Assembly: GCA_030272155.1 (NCBI GenBank)
Contig: CP126192.1
Coordinates: 8,218,501 to 8,282,500, forward strand
Direction: 5' to 3'
From: Tetradesmus obliquus
Taxonomy: Eukaryota; Chlorophyta; Chlorophyceae; Sphaeropleales; Scenedesmaceae
DNA: 64,000 nt
This document shows positions 13,411 through 25,100 of this stretch, one piece after another. The notes below the pieces were generated by a model. It was not told the DNA's origin and did no database searches. It worked only from the letters and a program-made list of their open reading frames with translations. Positions within the stretch are counted from its first letter, which is position 1. The number at the start of each line of letters is the position of its first letter. The position numbers were made by a program, and so were the translations under genes.

Positions 13411-13448
<38 letters not shown>

Positions 13449-16400
13449 CTTTGGTACTGCGCACGTGTTGTGCTAACATGTGCTGGCTGGGTGGCAGTTG
13501 AGACCGCAGGCAACACTGCACCACGCGCGCTTGCAGGCAACGCAAGGCTGCAGTCGCTGCTAGGTCTTCTGCTGCTGCTGCTGCTGCTGTGCTGCGCTGG
13601 GTCATGCTGCTGCGGCACCTGCTGCTCATCTGACTGCCACTGGCAAGGGTCACTTACCGTGAGGTGTAGGTGCTTCCTCTCGCGTGGCGTGAGCATCCAG
13701 GCAGACAGCGGGTGGGAGGGCACAAACACCTGCAGCAACGCACGCCACACTGTTACTTAGACTGCGGCAGTTGCGTGCTGCATGTGAGCTGAAGCAGACG
13801 CTTTCAAAACTGAATTATTTTCAGTGCCATGTAGTACTACAGTAGGCTATTGCAATATAAACACATGTTGCAAAGCGTGGTGAGTGGAGTTGCGGGTGGT
13901 TTGGGCAGTGATGCATGCAAGCTGCGGCAGTGCGATCCTGTTCGGTGTGATGCCGGCAACAAACAATCTTTGTGTGGAGCTGTATTTTTTCTTGTTACCA
14001 GGGGGGACGAAATCCTGTGGAGCTGTATCATGCTATGATGTGCCGTGAGCTGCCCTGCTGCTGCGTGTGGCTGCTGCTGTGGCTGATCTGCAAAGGTTGC
14101 ACCTCCAACTGCTGCAGAGCACCAAAGCTGCTGCTGCTGCTGCTGCTGCTCACCATCATAGCCACCCCCAGAATCACTGAGGGGATTCCCTCAATGATGA
14201 ACAGCCACTGCAGCAGCAATGAGCAGGGCAGCAGCGGCCGGGCACAGCTTGTGACTTTGCTGGTGATGAGCAGGCGGCGTCGTGGTGCATCACTTGTATG
14301 CGGTTCAAAAAATGCGAGCTGCAAGTGGCGCCAGCATACCTGTTGCTAGATGCAACTCACACGGCCGGTATCTGCCAGCACGGCCGCACAAGCTGTCCTC
14401 ACGCAAGGCGAACTACAAGCATGTGGTTTGGGCGCATGGGTTCAGAGGTTCCTGTGACCACACACGGCTCTGAACCACACGATACTGCGTTTGCAATCCA
14501 GAATTGATGCTGCTTATAAGCCAACAGTCACGCACCTGCCAGCCCTTGAGGCCGCCGCGGCCGTGCAGCGCCATGAGTCCTGCTGCCAGCGGCGCCGCAA
14601 ACACCACACTGACCACGTTGGCCAGGGTTACTGCGGTGAAGGGCTTGGTGCGCCTGCAGGGCAATGGGCACACATGAATGCATTCGGTTCAGCACACAGA
14701 GCAGTGCTGTGCTATGGCAGTGCAACATGATGTAACCACATTGGCCAGCGTCAGTGCAGTGAAGGGCTTGGTGCGCCTGCAGGGCAAGAGCCATATGATC
14801 ATCATCAAATCAATCACGTATCAAGTCAACCATAGTAAACGGCCCTTTGATCAAGAGATGCTGTTGAGCACACAAGCGTTGCCGCATTTGTGCTGCAGGT
14901 GCTTGGTGCCTGGCGCGTTGCGCTGGTGCTCGCTTCAACACCTGCTGGTGGCACCTGGTCAGCCGCTGCTGCACGAGTGCACTGCTGCTGTGCATGCCCC
15001 TTGAGTACCATGCTGCTGCCACTGCCGCTAGTTCAACTACTGCTGCTGCTCTTGGCATCACCACTCACATCTGCACGGGGTAGAACTGGGACATCAGGTG
15101 CAGCGCAGAGGGGATGGCTCCTGCAGGGCGCGAGTGCAATGCACATGTGGCAGGCATAAGTAATCATGATTCTGCAGCTGGCAGTGCCTATGTGAACCAC
15201 CACCAGCTTCAGCAGCAGCAGCAGTGGCAATGGTAGGGGCACTTCACAACTGTGATCACGCGGGCCGCACCAATAATGAAGCTGAGACACCCAGTTCGTT
15301 TGTACGGGGGGTAAGCAACCAGCGAGGGCGGGTCTTGCTGTGCTTCAGGGGGGGTAAGCGGAAAGCGAACTGGTCACTGCCAGTCAACACACTGAACAGT
15401 ACAGTGAAAGCCTCACAGGGGAGGGGGGTGAAGCGGCAAGCGACTTGTTAAGGCAACACCTGTTGCCTAGCTGACCCCCGGTAAGCGATTGTTACCCCTC
15501 CAAAGACGAACTGGGTGTCTCAGCTTCAACTAAACCGCCCCCCAAGACATATGTAACATGCATTACTAACACATACATATAACAATGTAACACACCTGCT
15601 TTTGTGATGCCCAGGAGAAGCGCTGCAGGAAGAGCCCTGTGCGGTTGTGGATCAGCGCCGCGCACAACGTCACATACTAAACATACCAAACAATACATTT
15701 GTAACACGTGTTAATAAAACATAAATATGATAATGTAACACACCTGCTTCTGTGATGCCCAGGAAGAAGCGCTGCAGGAAGAGCCCCGTGCGGTTGTGGA
15801 TCAGCGCCGCGCATGTCGCCACCACGCCCCAGGCGATAGTGACGGAGCTGTACCACCAGCCGTCATACAAGCAGCACTACACCCACAGCCATCATTCTAA
15901 TGACAACCAGCATGACACTTTTGTAACACATATTGTTTAGGGGGCGGTTAGTTGAAGCTGAGACACCCAGTTCGTTTGTACGGGGGGTAAGCGACCAGCG
16001 AGGGCGGGTCTTGCTGTGCTTCAGGGGGGGTAAGCGGAAAGCGAACTGGTCACTGCCAGTCAACACACTGAACAGTACAGTGAAAGCCTCACAGGGGAGG
16101 GGGGTGAAGCGCCCCCTAAGGGGGCCGTTTAGTTGAAGCTGAGACACCCAGTTCGTCTTTGGAGGGGTAACAATCGCTTACCGGGGGTCAGCTAGGCAAC
16201 AGGTGTTGCCTTAACATGTCGCTTGTCGCTTCACCCCCCTCCCCTGTGAGGCTTTCCCTGTACTGTTCAGGGTGTTGACTGGCAGTGACCAGTTCGCATT
16301 CCGCTTACCCCCCCTGAAGCACAGCAAGACCCGCCCTCACTGGTCGCTTACCCCCCGTACAAACGAACTGGGTGTCTCAGCTTCAACTAAACCGCCCCCT

Positions 16401-18142
16401 TCCTTCACAAATGTAACAATGTAACGGCCAAATGTAACACACCTGCTTCCGTGATGCCCAGGAAGAAGCGCTGCAGGAAGAGCCCGGTGCGATTGTGGAT
16501 CAGCGCCGCACATGTTGCAACACATCCCAAACATGACATTTGTAACACACATTACCAACACATACATATAGCAATGTAACACACCTGCTTCCGTGATGCC
16601 CAGGAAGAAGCGCTGCAGGAAGAGCCCCGTGCGGTTGTGGATCAGCGCTGCGCATGTCGCCACCACGCCCCAGGCAATGGTGATGGAGCTGTACCACCAG
16701 CGGGCCCCGCAGCGCATGGTCACAAAGGTGGAGGGCACGTGGCCGATGCCATAGCCTAGTTTGCAGGAAAGAAGGTGAGCAGGGCACACGCGCAGGTGCA
16801 TGTTGTGAGTGTGCGACGTGCTATTGCTGATAAGGAGTTGCTGTACCACCAGCAGGCCCTGTAGCGCATTGTCACACAGGTGGAGGGCACGTGGCCGAAG
16901 CCATAGCCTGGATGCAGCATGAAGCACGAAGGGTTACAGCATGAGGTGCAGCATGACAGCGAGAAATGTGCTGCAGCGCATTGTCACAAAGGTGGAGGGC
17001 ACGTGGCCGATGCCATAGCCTGGACGCAGCATGAAGCAAGAAGGTTGGGGCCCAGTTACAACATCAGCTGTGGTTAACGCTGAACGGAGCTGCCTGGCTG
17101 CTGCATACACCCAGGAGCTTCTGCGCTGCTGTGTTGCGTGCATCCACTCAGCTGCTGCTGCTGCTGCCGCTGCTGCTGCTGCCGCCGCTGACATGACCTC
17201 ACCCAGCGAGAAGAAGCCTGCTCCCAGCCCATAGTCCTGCACGGGCAGCAGCAGCAGCAGCCATGAGCTCACAACCACCGATTCTCTGGCACAGGGTATG
17301 GGGCCTCTCGAAGGTTGAGTACAGCAGCAGCATGCAGGCGCCGCGCAGCTGTCGTGCCACTGTACAGCACTGCACTGCTATGCTCAGGACCTCTAGCCTG
17401 CTGCCTGCGAAGGCCCAAACGCTCCGGTATCCTGGCCCTACTGCTGTACAGTTGGTGATGATGGCTAGAAAGTGCAGGCTTGCCATCTTGCAACCAGCGC
17501 AACCAGCGCACCAAGCGGAGAAGCGCACTATAGCTGCTGCACCGTACCCAAACACCAGTGTGTTAAAGGCTGAAGTCATGCTTGCTGCCGCAGCAGATGT
17601 GTGCATGTTGGATCTAGACGGCAACGTGCTGCTGTATGCATGTTTGATCCAGACAGGCGCTCTGCAGTGCGCAATGCAATGCTGCTTGCCTGTGGGGTGA
17701 AGCCCAGCTCTGCATTCAGCTGCAGCGCTGCAAAGTTGAGGTTCGTTCTGTCCAGATAGTTCAGAACGCCAGCCAGGAAGCAGATAGGCATGAGCACGCG
17801 AGAGACCCTGCAAAACAGCCCACACAGGGCAACAGCAGCAGGTGCGTCAAATGGCTGCCTTGGAGAAAACCTGCCGGGGTGCTTCCAAGCGCAGCTCGTT
17901 GGAACAGTTTGATTACACCAAGACGTTGGCTGTCGCACGCACTTGCGAATGATCGCTCCAAGGTCAGGCTCCTCTCCCCCGTCTTCCTGGTCCGCCACCT
18001 CTGCAGTGATCGGTGGCAGCTTGCCATCGCTGTGATCAGTCACGCCTTTTGATGTTAGAAAGTATGAGGCTATGATTTTTGACGGGAGTCTCTTTGAGAA
18101 AGACGGGGCCTTCCCCTGCTGGTCTGCCTTATCGCGCCCCAT
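11405..18142 (-). CDS. MFS transporter, anion:cation symporter (ACS) type
   Basis: Eleven exons join in phase to 554 aa: 18142-17943, 17807-17690, 17236-17203, 16755-16585, 15120-15069, 14653-14536, 14207-14154, 13729-13658, 13337-13205, 12459-12097 and 11754-11405. The ATG at 18142 opens a charged cytosolic N-terminus of about 70 residues. TM1 carries LNYLDRTNLNFA. The loop 2-3 signature is GYGIGHVPSTFVTMRCGARW, followed by TM4 with FLQRFFLGITEAGAIPSAL and TM6 with WLFIIEGIPSVILGV. These are hallmarks of ACS-family organic-anion or vitamin carriers such as Dal5/Tna1-like proteins. Further TM segments follow (LKMPLMWYFSIAAFLWG; VLCVFSLNSWMAIIIKNM) and a charged C-tail. The substrate cannot be read from sequence; allantoate, nicotinate and tartrate are typical for the family. 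Exon 2 ends at a GC donor (CAG|GCAAGC). The protein should lie in the plasma or another cell membrane. Confidence 0.9.
11845..14785 (-). repeat. Half-exon copies beside MFS exons 6, 9, 10 and 11
   Basis: 11845-11880 copies the start of exon 11 (ELLDTQHAGV). 12545-12603 copies the start of exon 10 (VLCVFSLNSWMAII). 12797-12870, 12930-12995 and 13075-13142 are three copies of the end of exon 9 (VEVLKMPLMWYFSIAAFLWG plus donor), each trailed by intron containing CTGACCTAGGGTT. 14725-14782 copies the start of exon 6 (RTKPFTALTLANVV). 5' pieces lie upstream of the parent exon and 3' pieces downstream. Confidence 0.9.
15278..15543. mobile_element. MITE-like inverted-repeat element, copy 1
   Basis: The right terminus reads GTCTCAGCTTCAACTAAACC then GCCCC. 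The left end begins GAAGCTGAGACACCCAGTTC, its inverse, but lacks the outermost 14 or so bases of the terminal repeat. About 266 bp long. The frame translatable across it is incidental. No transposase is present, as expected for a non-autonomous element. Confidence 0.7.
15940..16111. mobile_element. MITE-like element, copy 2 (truncated)
   Basis: This is the left part of the same family in the same orientation as copy 1. It begins GGGGGCGGTTAGTTGAAGCT and stops after GGGGGGTGAAGCG, where copy 3 abuts it in inverted orientation. Confidence 0.7.
16120..16400. mobile_element. MITE-like element, copy 3 (inverted, near full length)
   Basis: It is bounded by GGGGGCCGTTTAGTTGAAGC on the left and GCTTCAACTAAACCGCCCCC on the right, giving near-perfect terminal inverted repeats of about 36 bp and a length of about 280 bp. 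It lies head to head with copy 2, joined through CCCCCTAAGGGGG. I see no clear target-site duplication. Confidence 0.75.
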
Positions 18143-20043
18143 GGTCCCCGAGCTAGTAAGACGGCTGATATGATGCTGTTTAACTTCTTAGGCTGAGAGA
18201 CTCGCTCAGTAGAAAGGTGTAACCAGCCGAAACATTTCAGGCAGCAGTTCTGTCGGTTCAAGCTTCCCTTTGGATACAACTCATTAGTTACAGCGTGTAG
18301 TACGCAAGCTTTGTGCGCGGCAGCGGCGCTTTGATGACTTTGACGGGATTGAGGTTCCGGGACAATTGTTACTGCACCCAGCAGGTCCTCTCTTCGCCTT
18401 CTGTTACCAGGATATCTTGAAACTGGTGCTTAGACTGACTTGATCATGGTTCGAGTCGCCCAAACGCCTAGCGAGCGCACACCGGCACAGCGCAGGCATG
18501 AAGTGCTGTTGCACAGCTGTCCTTTCAAATCCGGCACGTTGTTCTCATCCAGCCCTACCAGTTTACAGACTTATAACGAAAATGTGCGGGGGAGGGGGAG
18601 GGGGAGGAAAATGTGCTCTATTTCGTGAGTACATTTAGGCAAGTTGTAATAAAAGGGTCAGCCCATGTCTGTGTGCACCACCATGCCAGCTGCGACCTGT
18701 GCTTGCGGATGATTTTTGTGTGCAATGCCTTTTCGTGGACACAACCAAGTGCAATTATACGTCCTAATGCTTGAGGTTGAGAGGTATAGCAACAAGCCTC
18801 TCTCGCAACTTATGTCCCGCTTAACAGAAAGTTTGCCCAGTCCACTGACACAAAAGTCAGTACCAACCGTTGCCTTGATCGCCAATCCGGGAGCAAGGCC
18901 CTTGGTCAGTCAGCAAACATCATAGTGGGTTACACAGTTAAATCACAATGTGATGGCAACAACCCCACTTCAATGTCCAGGCGCAACAGCCCCTGCTGAT
19001 CCAACCACACCTTGGTCTGCAGCATGCTGCTGCATTGCATTTCAAACCATTTGTCTCCACCTCTGCAACAGACGCACTGAGACACGATATGGCACAAGTG
19101 CCTTCGTGCTGCAGCCGTAAACACACAACCAACCGTGCGAATGGGACACGTACAGAACGGCCCCTGCTGCACATCACACATGCCCCCCATACACACCCTC
19201 TCACACGACTCCATGCATATCAACACCGCCGTAAGGATGCTTTACAGTCATCCACATGCTGTTGCTGCACCGCCCCCCTCTCTATGTTGTGGTGTAGGTT
19301 TACAGGCATGTGGCATGCCAATATCCACTCATACCACCAGGCGCTACAAGCGATCACATAACTCACCGATGGCAGCATGCGCATGTGCTGCATGGATGCA
19401 GCGCTGTGCTGCTGCAGCCAGAGCATTGCTGCAAAGCCACACGTAACAAGGTGAGCTGAGCACATTAATTGGGCCCACCAAACAAGACATAACTCAGAGC
19501 ATGCCGATTGCATGCAACCGCCACACTCGTTCACGCACTCAAAAGCTCCTGCAGTTCAAAGGCAAACGGTTGCACATTGAATGCGGTACAAGAGAACACA
19601 AGCACGCCTCGCATCAATAGCAGTCACACAGCCCCCTGTGCTATTCAACCCCTGTGCTATTCAACCCCAGCATTGCCACTGCTCAGCAAGCCCAGAAGGA
19701 ACTGTACCAGCACACTCCTACCACCCACAAACACCATTGACGCCACCAGCCCCACAAGCAAGCTGCAGCAACAGACGGCGACTCGTTCAAACAATCCTGA
19801 CGGATAATGCACACGCCGCAGCTGTCACTGGTGTCAGCATCCCGTTCACGGCACTGATTTCAATACAAAGCTCTTGGGGAGCCCCGCTGCCACCACCCGA
19901 GGCACACAACCAGCACAGAAAGTGTACAGCATCGTGTAAGCTACACCGATGTTCGCTGACGTTCCAGCACCATCTGGCTGCATTCCTGCATTGCTGCATA
20001 CGGCGGAACTCAGCGCCGACAAGCTCGCCTGGCGCTGCGCTGC
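18143..20043. other. Spacer: MFS promoter side and adhE 3' side
   Basis: It lies between the MFS start codon (18142) and the adhE stop codon (20044), both on the minus strand. It must hold the MFS promoter and the adhE 3' UTR. TTACA words (TGTAA on the minus strand, the usual green-algal poly(A) signal) occur near 19242 and 19298, but these are about 750-800 bases from the stop. No coding exon is supported. Confidence 0.55.
18588..18607 (+). other. G-rich tract, possible G-quadruplex
   Basis: Three runs of five G separated by single A are followed by GG. It lies about 450 bp upstream of the MFS start codon, on the strand opposite to the gene. Confidence 0.6.
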
Positions 20044-20856
20044 TTAGCGCGCGCCGTAGCCCGCGGGGAAGTGCGGCTTGTCCAGCCTGCTCTTAAGGCA
20101 GGAGCTGGCGGGCGACACAAACTCCAGGCCCTCCTTGGCCACGATGTCCAGGATGGGCTTGCTCCACGCGTCCTCTAGCATCTTGCGCAGGTCCTTCACC
20201 AGCGGGTACCTGCAGCGTGCACACAGCAGCACAACAGCATCGCCCAAGGCATCAGACCAAGGCACGCAACATCCAGCACGCGCAGGCGATTTGCATGATG
20301 CACTTGTCTCAGTAATAACAGCAGGTGCTGATGCCAAACCGGTTATGCAACACCCCGCACTCTGCATCCTGCGCCTGCAGCCCGCCCTTTCCCTCTTCCT
20401 CCCCTCACCTGGGGTTGGCGCCCGTGCACTGGTCGTCGAAGGCCTGGTAGCTCATGTCCAGCGTGGTGGACATGTAGAACCACTCGGCCTCAGGCTTGTC
20501 GCTGCCCACCACCTCCCTGATGGTGGCGGGCACGCCCACCTCTGCCTTGAGCCGCTCCACCGCCTCGATCAGCTTGACCACCTGCGGCGATGACCAGCCA
20601 CAGCAGCGTCAGCAGAGGGAATGACAGAGCTGTAACTGCACAGAACACGTGTGCTGCACTCCAAACAGCAGCTGATGGATGCAGGTGCAGTCTATGACGC
20701 CAGCACGGTTAACTAAAGCAAGCAGCAGCAGCCACAGCATGAACACTATAAATGCAGAGATGCCGCGCACCTTCTCCTCCTTGGTGCTGCCGCCCAGCAC
20801 CAGCGCATCGGCAATCTCCGCATAGCGGTCCAGCGCCTTTGGCACAGCTGTTGACG

Positions 20857-20890
<34 letters not shown>

Positions 20891-22160
20891 GCATACACAG
20901 TGTCAGCAGTCGCTTCCATCACCAAGCATAGCCAGCCTGTGACGCAAGAGACCACAGCAAGTACAGCGCCACACTTGCAGCCGCTTGATGCCCCAAGGCA
21001 CCAGGCAACTCAGCGCACAACTCACCGTACTGCGGGAAGCAGGTCTGCTTGAAGGGCTTGTCAGTGGCGTTGTAGCGGATGACGTGGCTGATGAGCAGCG
21101 CATTGGCCAGGCCGTGCGCAATGTGGTGCGTGCCGCCCAGCTTGTGCGCCATGGAGTGGCACACGCCCAGGAAGGCGTTGGCGAAGGCCATGCCGGCGAT
21201 GGTGGCGGCGTTGTGCATCTTCTCCTTGGCGATGGGGTCCTTGGAGCCGTTCTTCACGGAGCGCGGCAGGTAGTCAAACACCATGCGGATGGCCTGCAGC
21301 GACAGGCCTGCATGCAACAGCAGCAGCATGCAACGGTCAGGGACAAGCATGCACCGAAGTTCATCGTTCATTGCGAGCCCAGCAAAGACACAGCAGCAGC
21401 GTTGATCGGCTGCAAAAGAAGAGTTGTGCAGCTGGCAGAGCTGCACAAGCTGTCCGCTCACCCTTGGTGTAGTCTGTGGCGCACACGCTGACGTAGCTCT
21501 CCATGGCGTGCACCAGCGCGTCCAGGCCGCCGTACGCGGTGAGGCGCGTGGGCATGCTGTCGACCAGGTTAGCGTCGCAGATGGCCATGTTGGGCACCTG
21601 ATGGCAGCAGCAAGGGGCAGCGCACAGAACAAAGTAGTGAGAAGACAGAAACAGTTGTTGTCTTGTACAAGCCTGTCAATCACAGTTGTCCTGTACAAGC
21701 CTGTCAATATCAGATGGTGCATGGATGTTACTGTTGCTTTACACCCACACTGCAGCCCAACACCAGCTAGCTACATGAGAGGGCAAACAAAACTGGCAGC
21801 AGCGGCCTCTCACCAGCGCATAGTCGGCCAGCGGGTACTTGATGCCGGTCTTCTCGTCAGTCACCACCGCGAAGGGCGTGACCTCGCTGCCGGTGCCGCT
21901 GGTGGTGGGGATGGCCACAAACTTGGCCAGCTTGCCCAGGTCGGGGATGGCGTTGATGCGCTTGCGGATGTCCTGCAGGCAGAACGCAAAGGGCCTTGAG
22001 TACAAGCACGCTGTCAACACATACAGCTAACGCAGCCCTGCATGATGCGCACACAAGGGCAGAACGTTACGAGCGAGCGCTGCTGCTCACCATGAACCTG
22101 GCAGCCACCTCCTCAAACTTGGTCTCAGGGTGCTCGTACATCAGCCACCTGTCACAAAAC

Positions 22161-22194
<34 letters not shown>

Positions 22195-25100
22195 ATGAGT
22201 CATCTTTCGTGACTGACTTTTTGACTGCCACGAGACGCACGCTGCAGCCTCTGCTTGCAGGCTACAGCAGGCCCACCACCCCTCACAAGTGTGACGCACC
22301 AAATCCCATGCTCCTGGCTGCGTAGTTTTTCGCCACCTTCGACTGCTGCATCTGCTCGTTGTGGGCATGGAAGAGACTTCCAGCATGGAAGCCTCTTCCA
22401 TGCCCACAACGAGCCAATGCAGCAGTGGTGGCCAACTACGTAGCCAGGAGCATGGGACACATCCTGCGAGCAGCTGTCTGCAGCAAGCCACACCAAGCCA
22501 CCACACTCACATGAGCTTGGCTGCGTCCATGGGGCTGCCGCCTCCAATTGCAATGATGAGGTCTGGCTTGAAGCTGCGCAGCTCCTCCATGGCCTTCTGT
22601 ACCATGCCCAGTGTGGGGTCGGGCTCCACGTTGGTGAAGGTCTTGGGCTGGATGCCCAGAGGGATGAGCTTGTTGATGAGCTGCGTGGTGATGCCCATCT
22701 CGAAGAGAGGAGGGTCGGTCACGATGAACGCGCGCTTGCTGCAGTCAGGCAGGCACGCATAGTCAGAAAGCAGCAGCAGCCAGAGGTTCACAAAACCTAC
22801 ATGACTGTCATGTGTGTGACCAGATGCACTTCACAGGCAACATAAAATTTCACAGCTGCAGCGGACAGCAACTACCTGTGTTTCACACAACCTGCGCTGC
22901 CCAGCGGCTGCAACACTGCTAGCAAGCGATACAGCACAGCAGCAGTGCAACTCACTGGCCGGCCAGCTCACGCAGCGCCAGGTCCAGGCTGCCGCGCTTG
23001 AAGTAGATCTTGGGCGGCGCCTTGAACCACAGCATGTTCTCCATGCGCATGGCCACCGTCTTCACGTTGATGAGGTGCTGCGGGCCCACGTTGGCGGACA
23101 CGCTGGTGCTGCCCCAGGAGCCGCAGCCCAGGGTCAGGGACGGGTCCAGGTGGAAGTTGTACAGATCGCCGATAGCACTGCAGACAAGGGAAATCGTAAA
23201 CAGCAGCGGCAAAAGCAGTGTAAGTGGCGGACAACAACAGTGTGCCACAAAAATCCAACCTGACGCATACAATTGCCACTGCACATGCTCACGACACTGC
23301 TGCCAGTGATGCAGTCGCTGCTGCTCTGGTGAGCCTGCCGGCACCACTCACCCCTGGCTGGCAGGGCTGTTGATGAGGATGCGCACAGTCTCCATGGCCT
23401 GCTGGAAGTCGTTGATGTGCTCCTTGTTCTGCGGGCTGGTGTACAGGCAGCTGGTGTGGCCGTGGCCGCCAAACTCCACCAGAGACTTGGCCTTCTTCAC
23501 GGCGTCGGTCCAGTCGTCAGCCTTGTACATGCCTGCACAATGCAGCAGCACAAAACATCTGAAACAGAGCCCGCAGCAAGCACACGCGCTACTGTGCCCA
23601 ATAACACTTCACAAACTCTGCCTTCCCATCCTGCAAGCCACAGGCTGCAGCAAGCCCGCACGCTTCTGCAACCGAACACAACTGAACAGACACCCTGCCT
23701 CCTCATTCAGCATCCTGCAAGACACATCCGCAGCCTCACACGCACTCACCCAGCACAGGGCACAGCTTCTCGTAGCTCATGGGCTCGCCGTGCCCGATGT
23801 GGCTGGCCTCTCCCACCAGCACCTTGGTGGTGACAGGCACCTCGAAGCCAAACATGCGCGCCAGAGCGGTCGCCTTCTGGCCCACCACGTCTGCGTTGAG
23901 CCGACCGTCCTTGAGGATGGTCTCGCCGGCCTTCTTGCACTCCTCCTTGGACATGAAGTACGCGCCGCGCAGCTTCAGCTCCTTCACCACCTCGTCGTAC
24001 ACCTGCGTGGGTGGAGTTGTTGTATGCGACAAGGGGTTGGCAAACAATGCATAACCATGTACAGTAAGCAGCTTCCAAACAGAGCATTACGGCACTCCAT
24101 TACAGGGGCGCCGCAACACCAAGCTGCCTGCTGCTTCTGCACCTCACAAGCACTTGCAGGACAACCTATCCCAATGCTGCCGTGCCCGCTGCAATCCTGC
24201 AAGCCAAACAACGTCAACCCCTTTTAACATGAACCCGGCACACTGCCAGGCTGCCTGCTGCTAACTTGCAGGACAAGTCCACATCCTGCCATGCCTGCTG
24301 CAATCCGCCAGGCTGCCTGCTGCTCACCGCGGCCTCCACCACCATGTTCTGCTCGCTGGCGCAGATGACGCCGTTGTCAAAGGTCTTGCTGATGAGGATG
24401 GAGCTCACAGCCATGGGGATGTCCGCAGACGCGTCGATCACAGCGGGCGTGTTGCCGGCACCCACACCAATAGAGGGGTGGCCGGACTCGTACGCTGCCT
24501 TCACCATGCCAGGGCCACCTGCACAGCACAGCAGCACATCCAGCACATGTCAATGCAGGGCACGCGGAGCTCTTGTTCCCGTCACTGCTCCTCTCTTGAC
24601 ATCATGGCATGTAACACCCTGCATTGCATGTTTTCAGGGAGCAGCCGCACACAGCCGCCAGCAGGCCGCACCTGTGGCCAGGATAAGGTTGATCTTGGGG
24701 TCCTTCATCAGAGCAGTGGCCAGCGCCAGGCTGGGCTTTTCAATCCACTGGATGAGGCCGTTGGGCGCGCCTGCTGCCTCTGCAGCCTCGCGCACGATGC
24801 GCGCAGCCTCGATGGAGCACTTGGCGGCGCGCACGTGAGGGGACAGCACGATGGCATTCCTGCAAGGATGCGCCCGCGCAGACAGTATGCGATAGGTGCA
24901 ATGCGCAGCTGAGGCAGCGGCATGACTTCAGCGCGGCAAGCTGCACACAGCTCCCATATGGCATGCTATGTTGCTGTGCGCAAGATCTCTTCTACAGTGA
25001 TGTCTGTTTTGTCAAGCCACAGCAGCTGTGGTGCGCTGCCATAAGTTTGCACAAAACAGCTGTGCTCCCACTGGCGCTGTTGCGCACCTGGTCTTGAGGG

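Larger units (their letters stand above)
15587..17025 (-). repeat. Half-exon copies around MFS exon 4
   Basis: Downstream of exon 4 (16755-16585) are three copies of its 3' part plus donor and first intron bases: 16435-16510, 15735-15855 and 15587-15665 (ALIHNRTGLFLQRFFLGITE then GTGTGTTACA). Upstream are two copies of its 5' part: about 16845-16912 (GHVPSTCVTMR, decayed) and 16970-17025 (YGIGHVPSTFVTMRC). The MITE-like elements at 15278-16400 sit among these copies. Confidence 0.9.

Noticed and set aside
15933-16136. Protein-coding frame across the inverted-repeat element
   Set aside because: The same peptide appears from each element copy because the DNA is repeated; it has no known domain.
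23370-24227. 285-codon plus-strand frame
   Set aside because: It is antisense to adhE exons 7 and 8 and the intron between them; a GC-rich shadow frame.
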